64,000 nucleotides of DNA from positions 2,666,001-2,730,000 of the forward strand of contig LR778135.1 in assembly GCA_902810075.1 (NCBI GenBank). Direction: 5' to 3'. The DNA is from Ruminococcaceae bacterium BL-6 (lineage in GTDB: Bacteria; Bacillota; Clostridia; Oscillospirales; Acutalibacteraceae). Below the pieces are notes generated by a model, which worked only from the letters and a program-made list of their open reading frames with translations, did no database searches and was not told the DNA's origin. The position numbers and the translations under genes were made by a program. Positions 16,358-24,376 of this stretch are shown here, piece after piece; within the stretch, counting starts at the first letter, position 1, and the number at the start of each line of letters is the position of its first letter.

Positions 16358-17041
16358 ATGATTCAGGCAAAAAACCTATTTTTTTCTTATACCGGGGCCC
16401 CGCCGTACGTTCTGGACGGGATCGACCTGAGCATACACACGGGGGAATACATTTCCGTGGTGGGGGAAAACGGATGCGGGAAAAGCACCCTGATGCGTCT
16501 GATTTTGAAGCTGCTCAAGCCGACTTCCGGCACGATCGCGACCGAAGCCAAACGGATCGGATATGTTCCGCAGAGGAACGATTTTTCCAACTCCAATTTT
16601 CCGATCACGGTGTTTGAAGTGCTGAACTCTTACCGCCGGCTTCTGAACCTGAAGGACAGGGACATCCCCGCGAAAAATCTCGGCCGGGTCGGGATGTCCG
16701 CGTTTTCCGGCGCGCTGATGGGAACCCTTTCCGGCGGCCAGACCCAGAAGATCCTGATCGCCAGGGCGCTGATCGGGGACCCCGACCTGCTGATCCTGGA
16801 CGAGCCCTCCACCGGCGTGGACATCGGAAGCCAGAAGGAAATCTACGGCTTCCTGAAAGAGATCAACCGGAAGAACCGGATCACGATCGTATCGGTGGAG
16901 CACAACCTGGATGCCGCCGTCGCCAATTCCACGCTGATTTACCACCTGGTGAGCGGAAAAGGGCACCTGTGCTCCCCCCGTCAATACGCCGAGGAATTTC
17001 TGGGAAAAAACGATAAGGATGATGGATATGCTGACCTATAG
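16358..17041 (+). CDS. znuC: zinc ABC transporter ATP-binding protein
   Basis: 227 residues with Walker A GENGCGKST, Q-loop (VPQRNDF), ABC signature LSGGQTQK, Walker B LLILDEPSTGVD and the H-switch in VSVEHNLDA. It powers metal import through ZnuB. The start at 16358 follows AAGGAG; an open extension upstream to 16244 lacks a ribosome site and family similarity. It overlaps znuB by about 14 bases. All catalytic motifs are intact. Confidence 0.95.
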   Translation: MIQAKNLFFSYTGAPPYVLDGIDLSIHTGEYISVVGENGCGKSTLMRLILKLLKPTSGTIATEAKRIGYVPQRNDFSNSNFPITVFEVLNSYRRLLNLKDRDIPAKNLGRVGMSAFSGALMGTLSGGQTQKILIARALIGDPDLLILDEPSTGVDIGSQKEIYGFLKEINRKNRITIVSVEHNLDAAVANSTLIYHLVSGKGHLCSPRQYAEEFLGKNDKDDGYADL

Positions 17042-17840
17042 CTTTATGCAGAACGCGCTTTTTGTTTCCGTATTCATTTCGATCCTGTGCCCCTGCATCG
17101 GTATCTTTCTGGTCCTCCGGCGCTACTCGATGATCGGGGACACGCTGTCCCACGCCTCCCTCGCGGGGGTCGCCCTGGGGCTGCTGGCCCACCAGAACCC
17201 CGTTCTGGGGGCATTCGTTTTCACATCGATCTGCGGCGCCCTGATCGAGTTTCTCAGGACCTACTTCAAAAAATATACGGACCTGATTCTGGCGATCGTG
17301 CTCGCGCTGAGCGTCGGCACCGCGATCACGATCATCAGCTCCGGAAAGCTGCATGCCAACGCGGATTCGTTCCTGTTCGGGAGCATCCTGACCGTGACCC
17401 CGTTCGACATGGTCATGGTGGTGGTCCTCAGCGTCATCTCCGTCCTCGCCCTGATCTTCCTGTACCACCAGATGCTGTACATCGCATACGACGAAGAAGC
17501 CGCGAAGGTCGCGGGCGTGAGGGTAAAGCTGATCAACTACGTCTTTTCCATTCTCGTAGCCTCCGCCATCTCGGTCTCCATCCGGATCGTGGGCGTCCTG
17601 GTGCTCAGCTCGATGATCGCGCTGCCGGTCGCGACGGCCCTGCAGCTTGGAAAGGGATTCAAAACCACCCTGATTTTCTCGATCCTTTTCAGCGTCGTCG
17701 ACATCATGACGGGGCTGTTCGTCTCGTTTTACCTCGACGTGGCCCCGGGTGGATTCACCGCGCTCGTTTCCGTTTTCGTCCTCGTCCTGGTCCTTCTGGG
17801 GAAAAAAATCCAGGCGGCCGCCCGAAGCAGGCGGAATTGA
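17028..17840 (+). CDS. znuB: zinc ABC transporter permease
   Basis: About 270 residues with eight or nine predicted membrane helices, the ABC-3 family pattern. Recognisable parts are FMQNALFVSVFISILCPCIG, RRYSMIGDTLSHASLAGVALG (the conserved DxxSH-type region) and a glycine-rich C-terminal helix set. It forms the channel for the ZnuC-powered importer. Three in-frame ATGs (17019, 17022, 17028) are possible; 17028 has AAGGA at the best distance. Overlap with znuC indicates coupling. Confidence 0.93.
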   Translation: MLTYSFMQNALFVSVFISILCPCIGIFLVLRRYSMIGDTLSHASLAGVALGLLAHQNPVLGAFVFTSICGALIEFLRTYFKKYTDLILAIVLALSVGTAITIISSGKLHANADSFLFGSILTVTPFDMVMVVVLSVISVLALIFLYHQMLYIAYDEEAAKVAGVRVKLINYVFSILVASAISVSIRIVGVLVLSSMIALPVATALQLGKGFKTTLIFSILFSVVDIMTGLFVSFYLDVAPGGFTALVSVFVLVLVLLGKKIQAAARSRRN

Positions 17841-17895
17841 CTTCAAGTCCTCAAAGGCATACAATAAGATGCGCAAAAATGAGGAGGTTTTGGAT

Positions 17896-18483
17896 TTGGA
17901 CAAAACGGAACAGACAAAACAGTTTTTTGACCGCGCTGCCGAAGGATGGGACCGCAGCTGCCTTCACGACCCGGAAAAGCTCGCCGCGATCGTGACGCTC
18001 GCCGATATCCGGAAAGGGGCCCGCGTGGCCGATATCGGCTGCGGAACCGGGGCCCTGTTTGAGAAAATCCTCTCGCGGAACCCGGCCGAGCTGCTGGGGG
18101 TAGACCTGTCGGACCGGATGATCGCCGCCGCACAGAAAAAATTTCACGACAGCCGCCTGCGCCTGCTCGCGGCCGACCTGTTCGACGTTGCGGAAACGGG
18201 ATTCGACACCGCGACCATCTACAGCGCGTACCCCCATTTCCCCGACAAGGAAAGGCTGGCCCGCAAAATCGCGGATATGCTCGTCAAAGGCGGACGCGTC
18301 ATGGTCGCGCACAGCCAGGGGAAAGAAACGATCAACGCCCGCCACCGGGGGCCGGAAATGGAACGGATCTCGTCCCCCTTGCTCCCGGCGGAGCAGGAAG
18401 CGGACCATTTCAGAAAATGGTTCCAGATCGATATCCTTGTGGATACTCCCCAATTATATCTGATCTCCGGGACCAAAAAGTAA
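17896..18483 (+). CDS. class I SAM-dependent methyltransferase
   Basis: About 195 residues. Motif I is VADIGCGTGALFEKI, motif II acidic GVDLSDRMIAAA, and later strands follow (FDTATIYSAYPHFPD, LVKGGRVMVAHS). Such proteins methylate small molecules or proteins using S-adenosylmethionine; the substrate is unknown. I choose a TTG at 17896 preceded by GAGGAGG eight bases away; an ATG at 17869 is an alternative. It begins about 55 bases after znuB and is probably in the zinc-uptake operon. Zinc-linked methyltransferases of this small type are often seen beside znu genes, but their role is not known. Confidence 0.8.
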   Translation: MDKTEQTKQFFDRAAEGWDRSCLHDPEKLAAIVTLADIRKGARVADIGCGTGALFEKILSRNPAELLGVDLSDRMIAAAQKKFHDSRLRLLAADLFDVAETGFDTATIYSAYPHFPDKERLARKIADMLVKGGRVMVAHSQGKETINARHRGPEMERISSPLLPAEQEADHFRKWFQIDILVDTPQLYLISGTKK

Positions 18484-18808
18484 ACTCGGCGTAAATATTT
18501 CCTTTCTACTTTCTTTCGATTTCCTTTCTGTTTTCTGTCTTTCCCCGCCCGCGCCGAGGGATGAAGGACATTCAGCTATTGCAATGGGAAAGGGAATCTG
18601 CCGGGAGCATGGATTCGTTTTTTTCATAAGAACTGCAAAATAAGGAACTCAGGGAAAAACGGGAAGCTGTAACATTACGGCCTCCCGTTTTTCCCTGTTT
18701 TTTTTGCCGGTCCGAAAGCGAAAGCGTGCTCCCCCGGCAGCAGCCCGCCGTTCCCCTCGAAACGGGACGGAAATGGAAATGGTTAGAACTAACCTCAGCC
18801 CGCCGAAT
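18484..18808. other. intergenic region with terminator
   Basis: It contains a C/T-rich stretch (18500-18550) and the strong znuCB-methyltransferase terminator. I see no gene; a short open frame from 18726 is antisense to the next gene and has no support. Confidence 0.7.
18652..18705 (+). terminator. terminator of the znuCB-methyltransferase operon
   Basis: Arms GGGAAAAACGGGA and TCCCGTTTTTCCC are followed by TG and a run of nine T. Confidence 0.9.
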
Positions 18809-19243
18809 TCAATCCTGCTTTTTTGAGATCACCGGATCCTTACGATCGCAATCAGCAAATAGATCAAACAGTACATCGGAAGAAGGACCCTTGGGGTTTT
18901 CCTTGATTTTTTTTTGATAGACAAATTCCGATATCCTGCCCAGGACGATCTGTTTTTCATACTTGTCCAGTTCTTGAAAGCATTCCAGCAGCATCCGCTC
19001 CTGTTCACCTATGCTAGAATCTATTCTATTTTCAGAAGAGGCGGCCTCCTCTCCTGTCAGAAGGAACTCCATGGATGTATTCAGCACTTTCGACACGCTG
19101 AACAGGTTGTCCGCCTGGGGGATTTTGTTCTTCCATTTCGAGATCGCGCCATTGCTCAGCTTTGCGGCACTCTCCAGCCCGGATATCGTCATCCCTTTTT
19201 CCCCGCATAATTTTTTGATGTTGTCATATACGCTTGTATTCAA
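18809..19243 (-). CDS. XRE-family repressor
   Basis: About 144 residues. Residues 1-65 are a helix-turn-helix (KKLCGEKGMTISGLESAAKLSNGAISKWKNK), then a linker and a helical C-terminal region (ERMLLECFQELDKYEKQIVLGRISEF) of the sort that dimerises in Clostridial XRE proteins. A TTG at 19243 with GGGGTGG upstream is the best start; the open frame extends further but without a ribosome site. It is divergent from the small gene at 19406, and two inverted operator-like sites lie between them, implying control of itself and of that gene. Confidence 0.82.
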   Translation of the reverse strand: MNTSVYDNIKKLCGEKGMTISGLESAAKLSNGAISKWKNKIPQADNLFSVSKVLNTSMEFLLTGEEAASSENRIDSSIGEQERMLLECFQELDKYEKQIVLGRISEFVYQKKIKENPKGPSSDVLFDLFADCDRKDPVISKKQD

Positions 19244-19261
19244 GCAAACCACCCCACAATT

Positions 19262-19305
19262 TAGAATATTTTCTATAATTGTATTGACATTTAGAAAATA
19301 TTCTA
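19262..19305. promoter_or_regulatory. paired operators for the divergent XRE repressor
   Basis: TAGAATATTTTCTA at 19262-19275 and its exact reverse complement TAGAAAATATTCTA at 19292-19305 have centres 30 bases apart, about three helical turns. The second lies inside the spacer of the rightward promoter. Such geometry favours cooperative repressor binding. Confidence 0.75.
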
Positions 19306-19312
19306 TTATACT
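19284..19312 (+). promoter_or_regulatory. sigma-A promoter of the small HTH gene
   Basis: A consensus TTGACA (19284-19289), a 17-base spacer and TATACT (19307-19312). The spacer carries one operator copy. Confidence 0.85.
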
Positions 19313-19405
19313 AAACCCTAGTAAGTTCAAATCAAATAAACAATGCGGCATCCATAAACCGCAATTTATGGAAAATCACACAACTTCAGAATTCGGAGCG
19401 GGAAA

Positions 19406-19663
19406 ATGAGGAAACGGCGGCAAAGAACTTTAACTCCGCTTGGAGCATGGATCAAAGCGCAGTCCATCTTAAAGGACGTCGAGCTTCGGTCCATCGCCGG
19501 GCGCATGGGGATCTGGCCCCAGAACCTGACCGACAAGCTACACGGCGTAAGGCAGTTCAGGGAAAGCGAAATTTTTCTGATTGAAAAAATTCTGGGGGAA
19601 AAGTACATACCCGGAACAAACGACCCCGGCCCGGATGCCGCGCGGCGCAATCATCCACCGTAA
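19406..19663 (+). CDS. small HTH-like protein under XRE control
   Basis: 85 residues, basic at the N-terminus (MRKRRQRTLTPLGAWIKAQ), with a helix-turn-helix-like stretch (VELRSIAGRMGIWPQNLTDKLHG) followed by a recognition-like helix and a Pro-rich end. GGAGCGGG precedes the ATG. It looks like a compact DNA-binding or phage-derived regulator; no family name is certain. It is the only gene between the repressed promoter and a strong terminator, so it may be the main target of the divergent repressor. Confidence 0.65.
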   Translation: MRKRRQRTLTPLGAWIKAQSILKDVELRSIAGRMGIWPQNLTDKLHGVRQFRESEIFLIEKILGEKYIPGTNDPGPDAARRNHPP

Positions 19664-19674
19664 CGCCCCGCCGC

Positions 19675-19705
19675 GGGAAAGCTTTTCAGCCGGAAAAGCT
19701 TTCCC
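19675..19705 (+). terminator. terminator after the small HTH gene
   Basis: A 13-bp perfect stem (GGGAAAGCTTTTC with its complement) with a five-base loop, followed by ATTTCATT. Confidence 0.7.
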
Positions 19706-19819
19706 ATTTCATTATGGTCAGAAATTTCCGCTTTTATCACGGGACAGGAGGCGTTCCGCGACAAAAATACCGATCGCGGGAATTGGGGAAAACGCAACGT
19801 TTCAATTCGGGAGGTCTTT

Positions 19820-20896
19820 ATGTTGAAACAGTACGATGTCATTCATTTTGAGGCTTTGGGCGCGGAAGCAAAACATCTGGAAGAAAAGACGGCCGCAGCG
19901 ATCCGCGCCGGCGAGCTTCCGGAGGATTTTCAGTCCATCATAACGCCCGATACGGTTCAGGATTACCTGGCCGCCCACCCGGGCTTTGTTCTGCCGGAGC
20001 TGATCACGACCAAGACCCATTCCGTTTTGCCGGAATCTTATCTGAAAGGGAGCAAAAAAAACATTGTGACCAGAAGCGCCGGGTACGACCATTTCGAGCA
20101 GTACGCCGGCCTGGCGAACATCACATCCCTGCGGGAGTACTGCGTGAACGCGGTCGCGCAGACGGCGGTCAAGCTGCTGTACGCCGCGGCGGGCCTGCTG
20201 AACCACTACCGGCAGAACGCGCTGACCTTCGAGCGGAACCATTCGCAGAGCTTTATGGAATTCACAAAGGGCCGCACCGCCACGGTGTTCGGCGCGGGAA
20301 AAATCGGAAAGCGGATCTGCGAGCTTCTGGAAGGCAACGGCCTGAATGTGCAGGCCGTCGACATCCGTCAGGATGAGCTGCAGAAAACCTATCAGGGCAG
20401 CGTGCGCTTCGTCAGCAGGGAAGAGGCCGCGCGCAGCAGCGATATCGCGGTCTGCGCCATGAATCTGACGCGGTCGCCCAAAAGCAGATACTGCAACGTC
20501 GGTTATTTTTCCGAAGCGTATCTGGCCTCTTTCCGGAAGAAGTTCCTTTTCATCAACGTCACCCGCGGCGAGATCGCCCCGGAATCCAATCTGCTGGAAT
20601 TTTACGACAAAGGGAAAATCACGGGGATCGGCATCGACGTCTTCAGCGACGAGGATGGGTTCCAGAAAGCGCTGAACGGGCAGGCGGAATGGAAAGGGAA
20701 GGACCGTATCGCCGCGAAAAAGCTGGTGAAAAGCGCCGTGAAGGGCAGCGCCAACATCTATGTTCAGCCGCATCAGGCGTTCAATTCCGACATTGCGGCG
20801 GAGAGCAAGGCGGAAAACACCATCCGCCATATCGCCGCCTGGTATCGAAACGGAAAAACCCGTTTTGACGAGCAGCTTCCTTACTATCAGGAATAA
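19820..20896 (+). CDS. NAD-dependent 2-hydroxyacid dehydrogenase-like protein
   Basis: 358 residues. The central Rossmann domain has GAGKIGKRICELLEG near residue 156, and the D-2-hydroxyacid family signatures follow: INVTRGEIAPE (substrate Arg), GIDVFSDEDGF (acidic partner) and QPHQAFNS (catalytic His), all in order. It should interconvert a 2-oxoacid and a D-2-hydroxyacid with NAD(H). The N-terminal part is more divergent than D-lactate dehydrogenase, so the substrate is open. GGGAGGT lies about seven bases before the ATG. The GltS-like carrier gene starts 49 bases downstream, suggesting one operon and a shared carboxylate substrate. Confidence 0.85.
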   Translation: MLKQYDVIHFEALGAEAKHLEEKTAAAIRAGELPEDFQSIITPDTVQDYLAAHPGFVLPELITTKTHSVLPESYLKGSKKNIVTRSAGYDHFEQYAGLANITSLREYCVNAVAQTAVKLLYAAAGLLNHYRQNALTFERNHSQSFMEFTKGRTATVFGAGKIGKRICELLEGNGLNVQAVDIRQDELQKTYQGSVRFVSREEAARSSDIAVCAMNLTRSPKSRYCNVGYFSEAYLASFRKKFLFINVTRGEIAPESNLLEFYDKGKITGIGIDVFSDEDGFQKALNGQAEWKGKDRIAAKKLVKSAVKGSANIYVQPHQAFNSDIAAESKAENTIRHIAAWYRNGKTRFDEQLPYYQE

Positions 20897-20944
20897 GGGT
20901 GTTCCGAACAAAGAAACAAATAAAATTGGAGAGGGTTGTCTGAG

Positions 20945-22363
20945 ATGGATCTATGGGATGTTTTCGTAGATGTAAGCTGGATCGGCATATTGATCGTGAT
21001 TGCGCAGTTCCTGCGGGCGACGATCCCGCTTTTCCAGAAATTTTTTATTCCGGCCTCTCTTTTGGCCGGAATACTGGCGTTTATTTTCGGGCCGAACGGC
21101 GTCGGCTGGATTCCGTTTTCCAGCCAGCTTTCGACCTATGCGGCCGTTCTGGTCGCGGTGGTTTTCGCGGCCGCGCCCATCGGCGATAACGAAAAGGCAG
21201 AGAAAACCGACAAGAAGAGCTCCGAACGGTCCAAAATGATGTGGGGCATGACCGTCAACACGATGGGGATCGCCGTCGTACAGTACGCGGTCGGCATTCT
21301 TCTGACCATGTATGTGCTCCGAATTTTTTACCCGAAGCTTCACGAAGGCTTCGGCCTGATGATGGCGACGGCCTTCTTCGGGGGACCCGGCACCTCCGCC
21401 GCCGTGGGCGGCGCACTGCAGAAGATCGGTTGGGCGGACGGCACCGTCGTCGGCTACACCTTCTGCTCCGTCGGCATCATTCTCGGGATCATTCTCGGGA
21501 TCGTCATCATCAACTGGGGCGCCCGCAAGGGGTACACCAATTACGTCACCTCCCCGAAAGACCTTCCGAGGGAATTGCTGACCGGCCTGATCCCGCCGGA
21601 AAATCAGAAAAAGGGCGGAAGGATCACGATTTCCAGCATCAGCGTGGATACGCTTTCTTTCCATCTGGCAATTGTGCTGCTGGCAAGTTATCTGGGGTAC
21701 CTGTGCACCGAGCTCATCGAAAAATGGACCGGATTTGAGATTCCCGTATTCTGCACCGCGCTGATTTTCGGCTATCTGGTTCAGTTTGTGCTGAAAGCTT
21801 CCAAAACCTCGAAGTATGTGGACAGAAGCACCATCACCAGAATCAGCGGAACCGCCACCGATTTTCTGATCGTTTCCGCCCTCGGCTCCATCAAGATATC
21901 CATCGTCATCAAATACGGGGTCCCGATGCTCGTGACCGTCGCGGCCGTTTTGATCCTGAACTGGCTGTGGTTCATCCTCATCGGCGGGCACACTTCCCCC
22001 CGCGACTGGTTCGAACGCGACCTGATGGTGTGGGGCCAGGCGAACGGCGTGCTGGCGACCGGCATCCTGCTGGAACGCGTCGTCGATCCGGAGCAGAAGG
22101 CCTATGCCGTGGAAGACACCGGCTTTGCCAACCTGATCAGCCGCCCGATCATCACGTTTCTGACCGTGGCGCCGCCGATCTTCATCGGGCTGTTTCCGGT
22201 CGTGTCGAGCTACATCTTCGGATGGGGAAGCCTGCTGGTCACGGCGATCATCCTGCTGATCGGCTACAAATTCAAGTGGTACACCCCCGGCGGGCCCTTG
22301 CCCAAGGGAAGGGCGAAGCTGAATCTGGGACAGCAGGAAAAGGATGAGGCGGCAGCAAAATGA
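20945..22363 (+). CDS. sodium/glutamate symporter-like carboxylate carrier (GltS family)
   Basis: 472 residues with about ten membrane helices in two halves. Re-entrant-loop glycine motifs typical of GltS are visible: FFGGPGTSAAVGGALQKIG and, in the second half, VWGQANGVLATGILLERV. The family imports glutamate or related dicarboxylates with sodium. This one is longer than Escherichia coli GltS and has a cytoplasmic insert near residues 195-225 and a Lys/Gly-rich tail, so the substrate may differ. The ATG at 20945 has GGAGAGGG nine bases upstream. Confidence 0.85.
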   Translation: MDLWDVFVDVSWIGILIVIAQFLRATIPLFQKFFIPASLLAGILAFIFGPNGVGWIPFSSQLSTYAAVLVAVVFAAAPIGDNEKAEKTDKKSSERSKMMWGMTVNTMGIAVVQYAVGILLTMYVLRIFYPKLHEGFGLMMATAFFGGPGTSAAVGGALQKIGWADGTVVGYTFCSVGIILGIILGIVIINWGARKGYTNYVTSPKDLPRELLTGLIPPENQKKGGRITISSISVDTLSFHLAIVLLASYLGYLCTELIEKWTGFEIPVFCTALIFGYLVQFVLKASKTSKYVDRSTITRISGTATDFLIVSALGSIKISIVIKYGVPMLVTVAAVLILNWLWFILIGGHTSPRDWFERDLMVWGQANGVLATGILLERVVDPEQKAYAVEDTGFANLISRPIITFLTVAPPIFIGLFPVVSSYIFGWGSLLVTAIILLIGYKFKWYTPGGPLPKGRAKLNLGQQEKDEAAAK

Positions 22364-22388
22364 ACCCAGGTCCGCCTGAAATCGGAGT

Positions 22389-23354
22389 TCAGATCAGCAC
22401 CATGTAGATCGGAATGGCAATCATGCTGAAAATGGTAGTGATGACCGTGACCAGCGTCGCAAACTCGCAGTCCGCGCCGTAACGCTTGGCGACAATGCCG
22501 GTGCTTGTCACGGCGGGCATGGCCGACTGGATGACAAAGACCTTTGTCATCAGCGGCGGCAGATAGATGAACTGCTCGAACAGATAGATGGTCATCGGGC
22601 AGATCAGGAACCGGGCCAGAAGCAGGACGATGATATCGCGGTCAAAGTGAACATCCTTTAGATGGACGGAGTGCAGGACGATCCCGACAAAGAACATGGC
22701 GAGCGGCGTCGTCAGAGAGCCGATATATTTGCAGCTGTCCATGACGAACTTGGGCAGATGGACGCCCAGAAGGATAAAAATCACGGCGAGGATAAATCCA
22801 TCCAGCGCCGGGTTCAAAATCCGCTTCAGGGATTCGAGTGAAAAGACGGGGATGTGTTCCGCATTTTCGCCATCCTTGCTGATTTCATAATTGGCGAACG
22901 TCCAGAAAAAGATTGTGTTGGCTATGTAATACAGCAGAACATACGGCGTGCTTTTTTCCCCGAACAGGGCAAGGTTGACAGGGAGCCCGATGAAGATCGT
23001 GTTCGAGGTAAAAAAGACCGACCGGAAAATCCCCTTCCGCCCTTTTCTGACTTTCATTACGTTGCTGACAACAATGGCGAGCACATAGGTCAGCCCGATG
23101 GATAAGATGGGGACGATCAGCCCGCTGCTCAGCTCCTTTAATTTTGCCCTGTCGAAATTGGACATCAGATTCCAGATCATATAGCAGGGCATGGCGATAT
23201 TCAGAACGATTTTTGAAAAGGTTTCGCTGGTTTTATCGTTCAGCCACCCGGCATGGGTCATGCACCAGCCCGTCATGAACATGATCACAATGGTCAGGAT
23301 ACTTCCTACCGCAGATAAAAAAGCCAATAACATAACAAAGGACTTCCCCGTCAT
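22389..23354 (-). CDS. AEC-family transporter (auxin efflux carrier fold)
   Basis: 321 residues and about ten hydrophobic helices arranged as two repeats. Recognisable family parts are KIVLNIAMPCYMIWN in the first half and the broken-helix motif FVIQSAMPAVTSTGIVAKRYG in the second. AEC transporters of bacteria move malate, malonate or other small organic acids. It converges with the GltS gene across a 25-base gap and reads from a promoter region that contains three 70-bp repeats. Confidence 0.88.
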   Translation of the reverse strand: MTGKSFVMLLAFLSAVGSILTIVIMFMTGWCMTHAGWLNDKTSETFSKIVLNIAMPCYMIWNLMSNFDRAKLKELSSGLIVPILSIGLTYVLAIVVSNVMKVRKGRKGIFRSVFFTSNTIFIGLPVNLALFGEKSTPYVLLYYIANTIFFWTFANYEISKDGENAEHIPVFSLESLKRILNPALDGFILAVIFILLGVHLPKFVMDSCKYIGSLTTPLAMFFVGIVLHSVHLKDVHFDRDIIVLLLARFLICPMTIYLFEQFIYLPPLMTKVFVIQSAMPAVTSTGIVAKRYGADCEFATLVTVITTIFSMIAIPIYMVLI

Positions 23355-23472
23355 TCATTTTTAATCCCATAAAAGCCACCGTGCGGTTCCGGTGTGAAAA
23401 CAAAAACGAGGCCCGGCTCCGCATGAATTTTTATGAGTTGTTAATTATAACATGGCCGCAAAGCGGACATGT

Positions 23473-23682
23473 TTCAATGTCCTCTCAGGCATCGGAAGCT
23501 TCGCTTCCGCTAATGCCGTGAGGTTATTATAGCATGAAATGCTTCAATGTCCTCTCAGGCATCGGAAGCTCTGCTTCCGCTTACGCCGTGAGGTTATTAT
23601 AGCATGAAATGCTTCAATGTCCTCTCAGGCGTCGGAAGCTCTGCTTCCGCTTACGCCGTGAGGTTATTATAACACGTTGCAC
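23473..23682. repeat. three 70-bp tandem repeats, each with a hairpin and an extended -10-like motif
   Basis: Units begin at 23473, 23543 and 23613. Each contains TTCAATGTCCTCTCAGGC, an inner stem CGGAAGC/GCTTCCG, a closing GCCGTGAGG, and TTATTATA. Stem bases covary (GGCAT/ATGCC in unit 1, GGCGT/ACGCC in unit 3). On the minus strand each unit reads TGnTATAAT, an extended -10. A related TGTTATAAT lies at 23444-23452, before unit 1. Confidence 0.85.
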
Positions 23683-23862
23683 GGTGTTGGAATAGTCCCT
23701 TTTGTATAAAAATGGATTTTGGTTCCCTGCAACAGCGCTTCCTGCCAAAAGGCCGCGGACGGAAGCCTTCCCCAGAGCAAAGCGAAAAACAGAAATTGCA
23801 GTATCCAAAATAAAAAAATAGGGAGCGACCAAAAGCCGGAGCGAAACCGGCAAGCAGGAAGG

Positions 23863-23890
23863 CGCCGGCTGTGCAGAAGAGCAGCCGGCG
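23863..23890 (+). terminator. possible terminator or orphan hairpin
   Basis: A nine-bp stem CGCCGGCTG/CAGCCGGCG is followed by TCTTTCCGTTTT. No upstream gene is seen on this strand, so it may be left from a deleted gene. Confidence 0.4.
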
Positions 23891-24046
23891 TCTTTCCGTT
23901 TTCAGATTTTAATATTGATTCTTGCAGCCCCCGTCTCCGACGGATGGCTACAGAGCCGGATTCGAAGTCCGAGGGGGACCGCTGTCAGGCATTTTCAGCC
24001 CCGCCGACAAAGACGGGCGGCCTTTTCCCACGAAAGCCGGAAAAGA

Positions 24047-24077
24047 TAAAAGGGGGCGGATTTTCCGCTCCCTTTTA
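24047..24077 (-). terminator. terminator of the small XRE gene
   Basis: A stem of AAAAGGGGGCGG against CCGCTCCCTTTT with a TTTT loop overlaps the stop codon; on the minus strand it ends in CCCCCTTTTATCTTTT. Confidence 0.7.
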
Positions 24078-24287
24078 CCGATATGGTTTTCTGTCGTCCG
24101 TCAGGCCCAAGAGATAATCGACGCTGGTATGATAGAGCTTTGCAAGCTGAATCAGGACTTGTGAGGGAATATCGTTTTCACCGGTCTCATACTTTGAATA
24201 CCCGGTCTGCGACATGCCGAGATATTCCGCCACCTGCGTTTGCTTCCAATCCGCATCTTCCCTGAGATCCCGGATTCTCGGATACAT
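24075..24287 (-). CDS. small XRE-family regulator
   Basis: 70 residues that are almost entirely one Cro/CI helix-turn-helix domain (DWKQTQVAEYLGMSQTGYSKYETGENDIP, then LIQLAKLYHTSVDYLLGLTD). Without an effector domain it probably acts as a simple dimeric repressor. It is divergent from a 68-codon gene, with a 33-bp palindrome and a shorter inverted repeat (24289-24306) between them. Confidence 0.85.
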   Translation of the reverse strand: MYPRIRDLREDADWKQTQVAEYLGMSQTGYSKYETGENDIPSQVLIQLAKLYHTSVDYLLGLTDDRKPYR

Positions 24288-24330
24288 ATATGATCACCCG
24301 ATCATAGTATCCCATAACCTGAATCAGAGT

Positions 24331-24363
24331 ATTGATTTTAACCTGAAATAGGTTAAAATCAAT
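24331..24363. promoter_or_regulatory. 33-bp palindromic operator between the XRE gene and its neighbour
   Basis: The arms ATTGATTTTAACCT and AGGTTAAAATCAAT are perfect complements around five bases. A partial copy, AACCTGAATCAG, lies at 24317-24328. The position between divergent genes suggests the binding site of the XRE protein. Confidence 0.75.
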
Positions 24364-24376
24364 ATGGGTAATAAAA

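Larger units (their letters stand above)
23355..24074. other. 720-bp intergenic region with tandem repeats
   Basis: It holds the three 70-bp repeats (23473-23682), a GC-rich hairpin at 23863-23890 and the terminator of the next gene. Open frames here have no ribosome sites or recognisable protein content. It may contain remnants of a lost gene between 23700 and 24040. Confidence 0.6.

Noticed and set aside
23473..23682. CRISPR array
   Set aside because: The units are 70 bp, directly adjacent and without unique spacers, and no cas genes are near.
23719..24117. 132-codon frame after the tandem repeats
   Set aside because: No ribosome site, crosses a hairpin and a terminator, and has odd composition.
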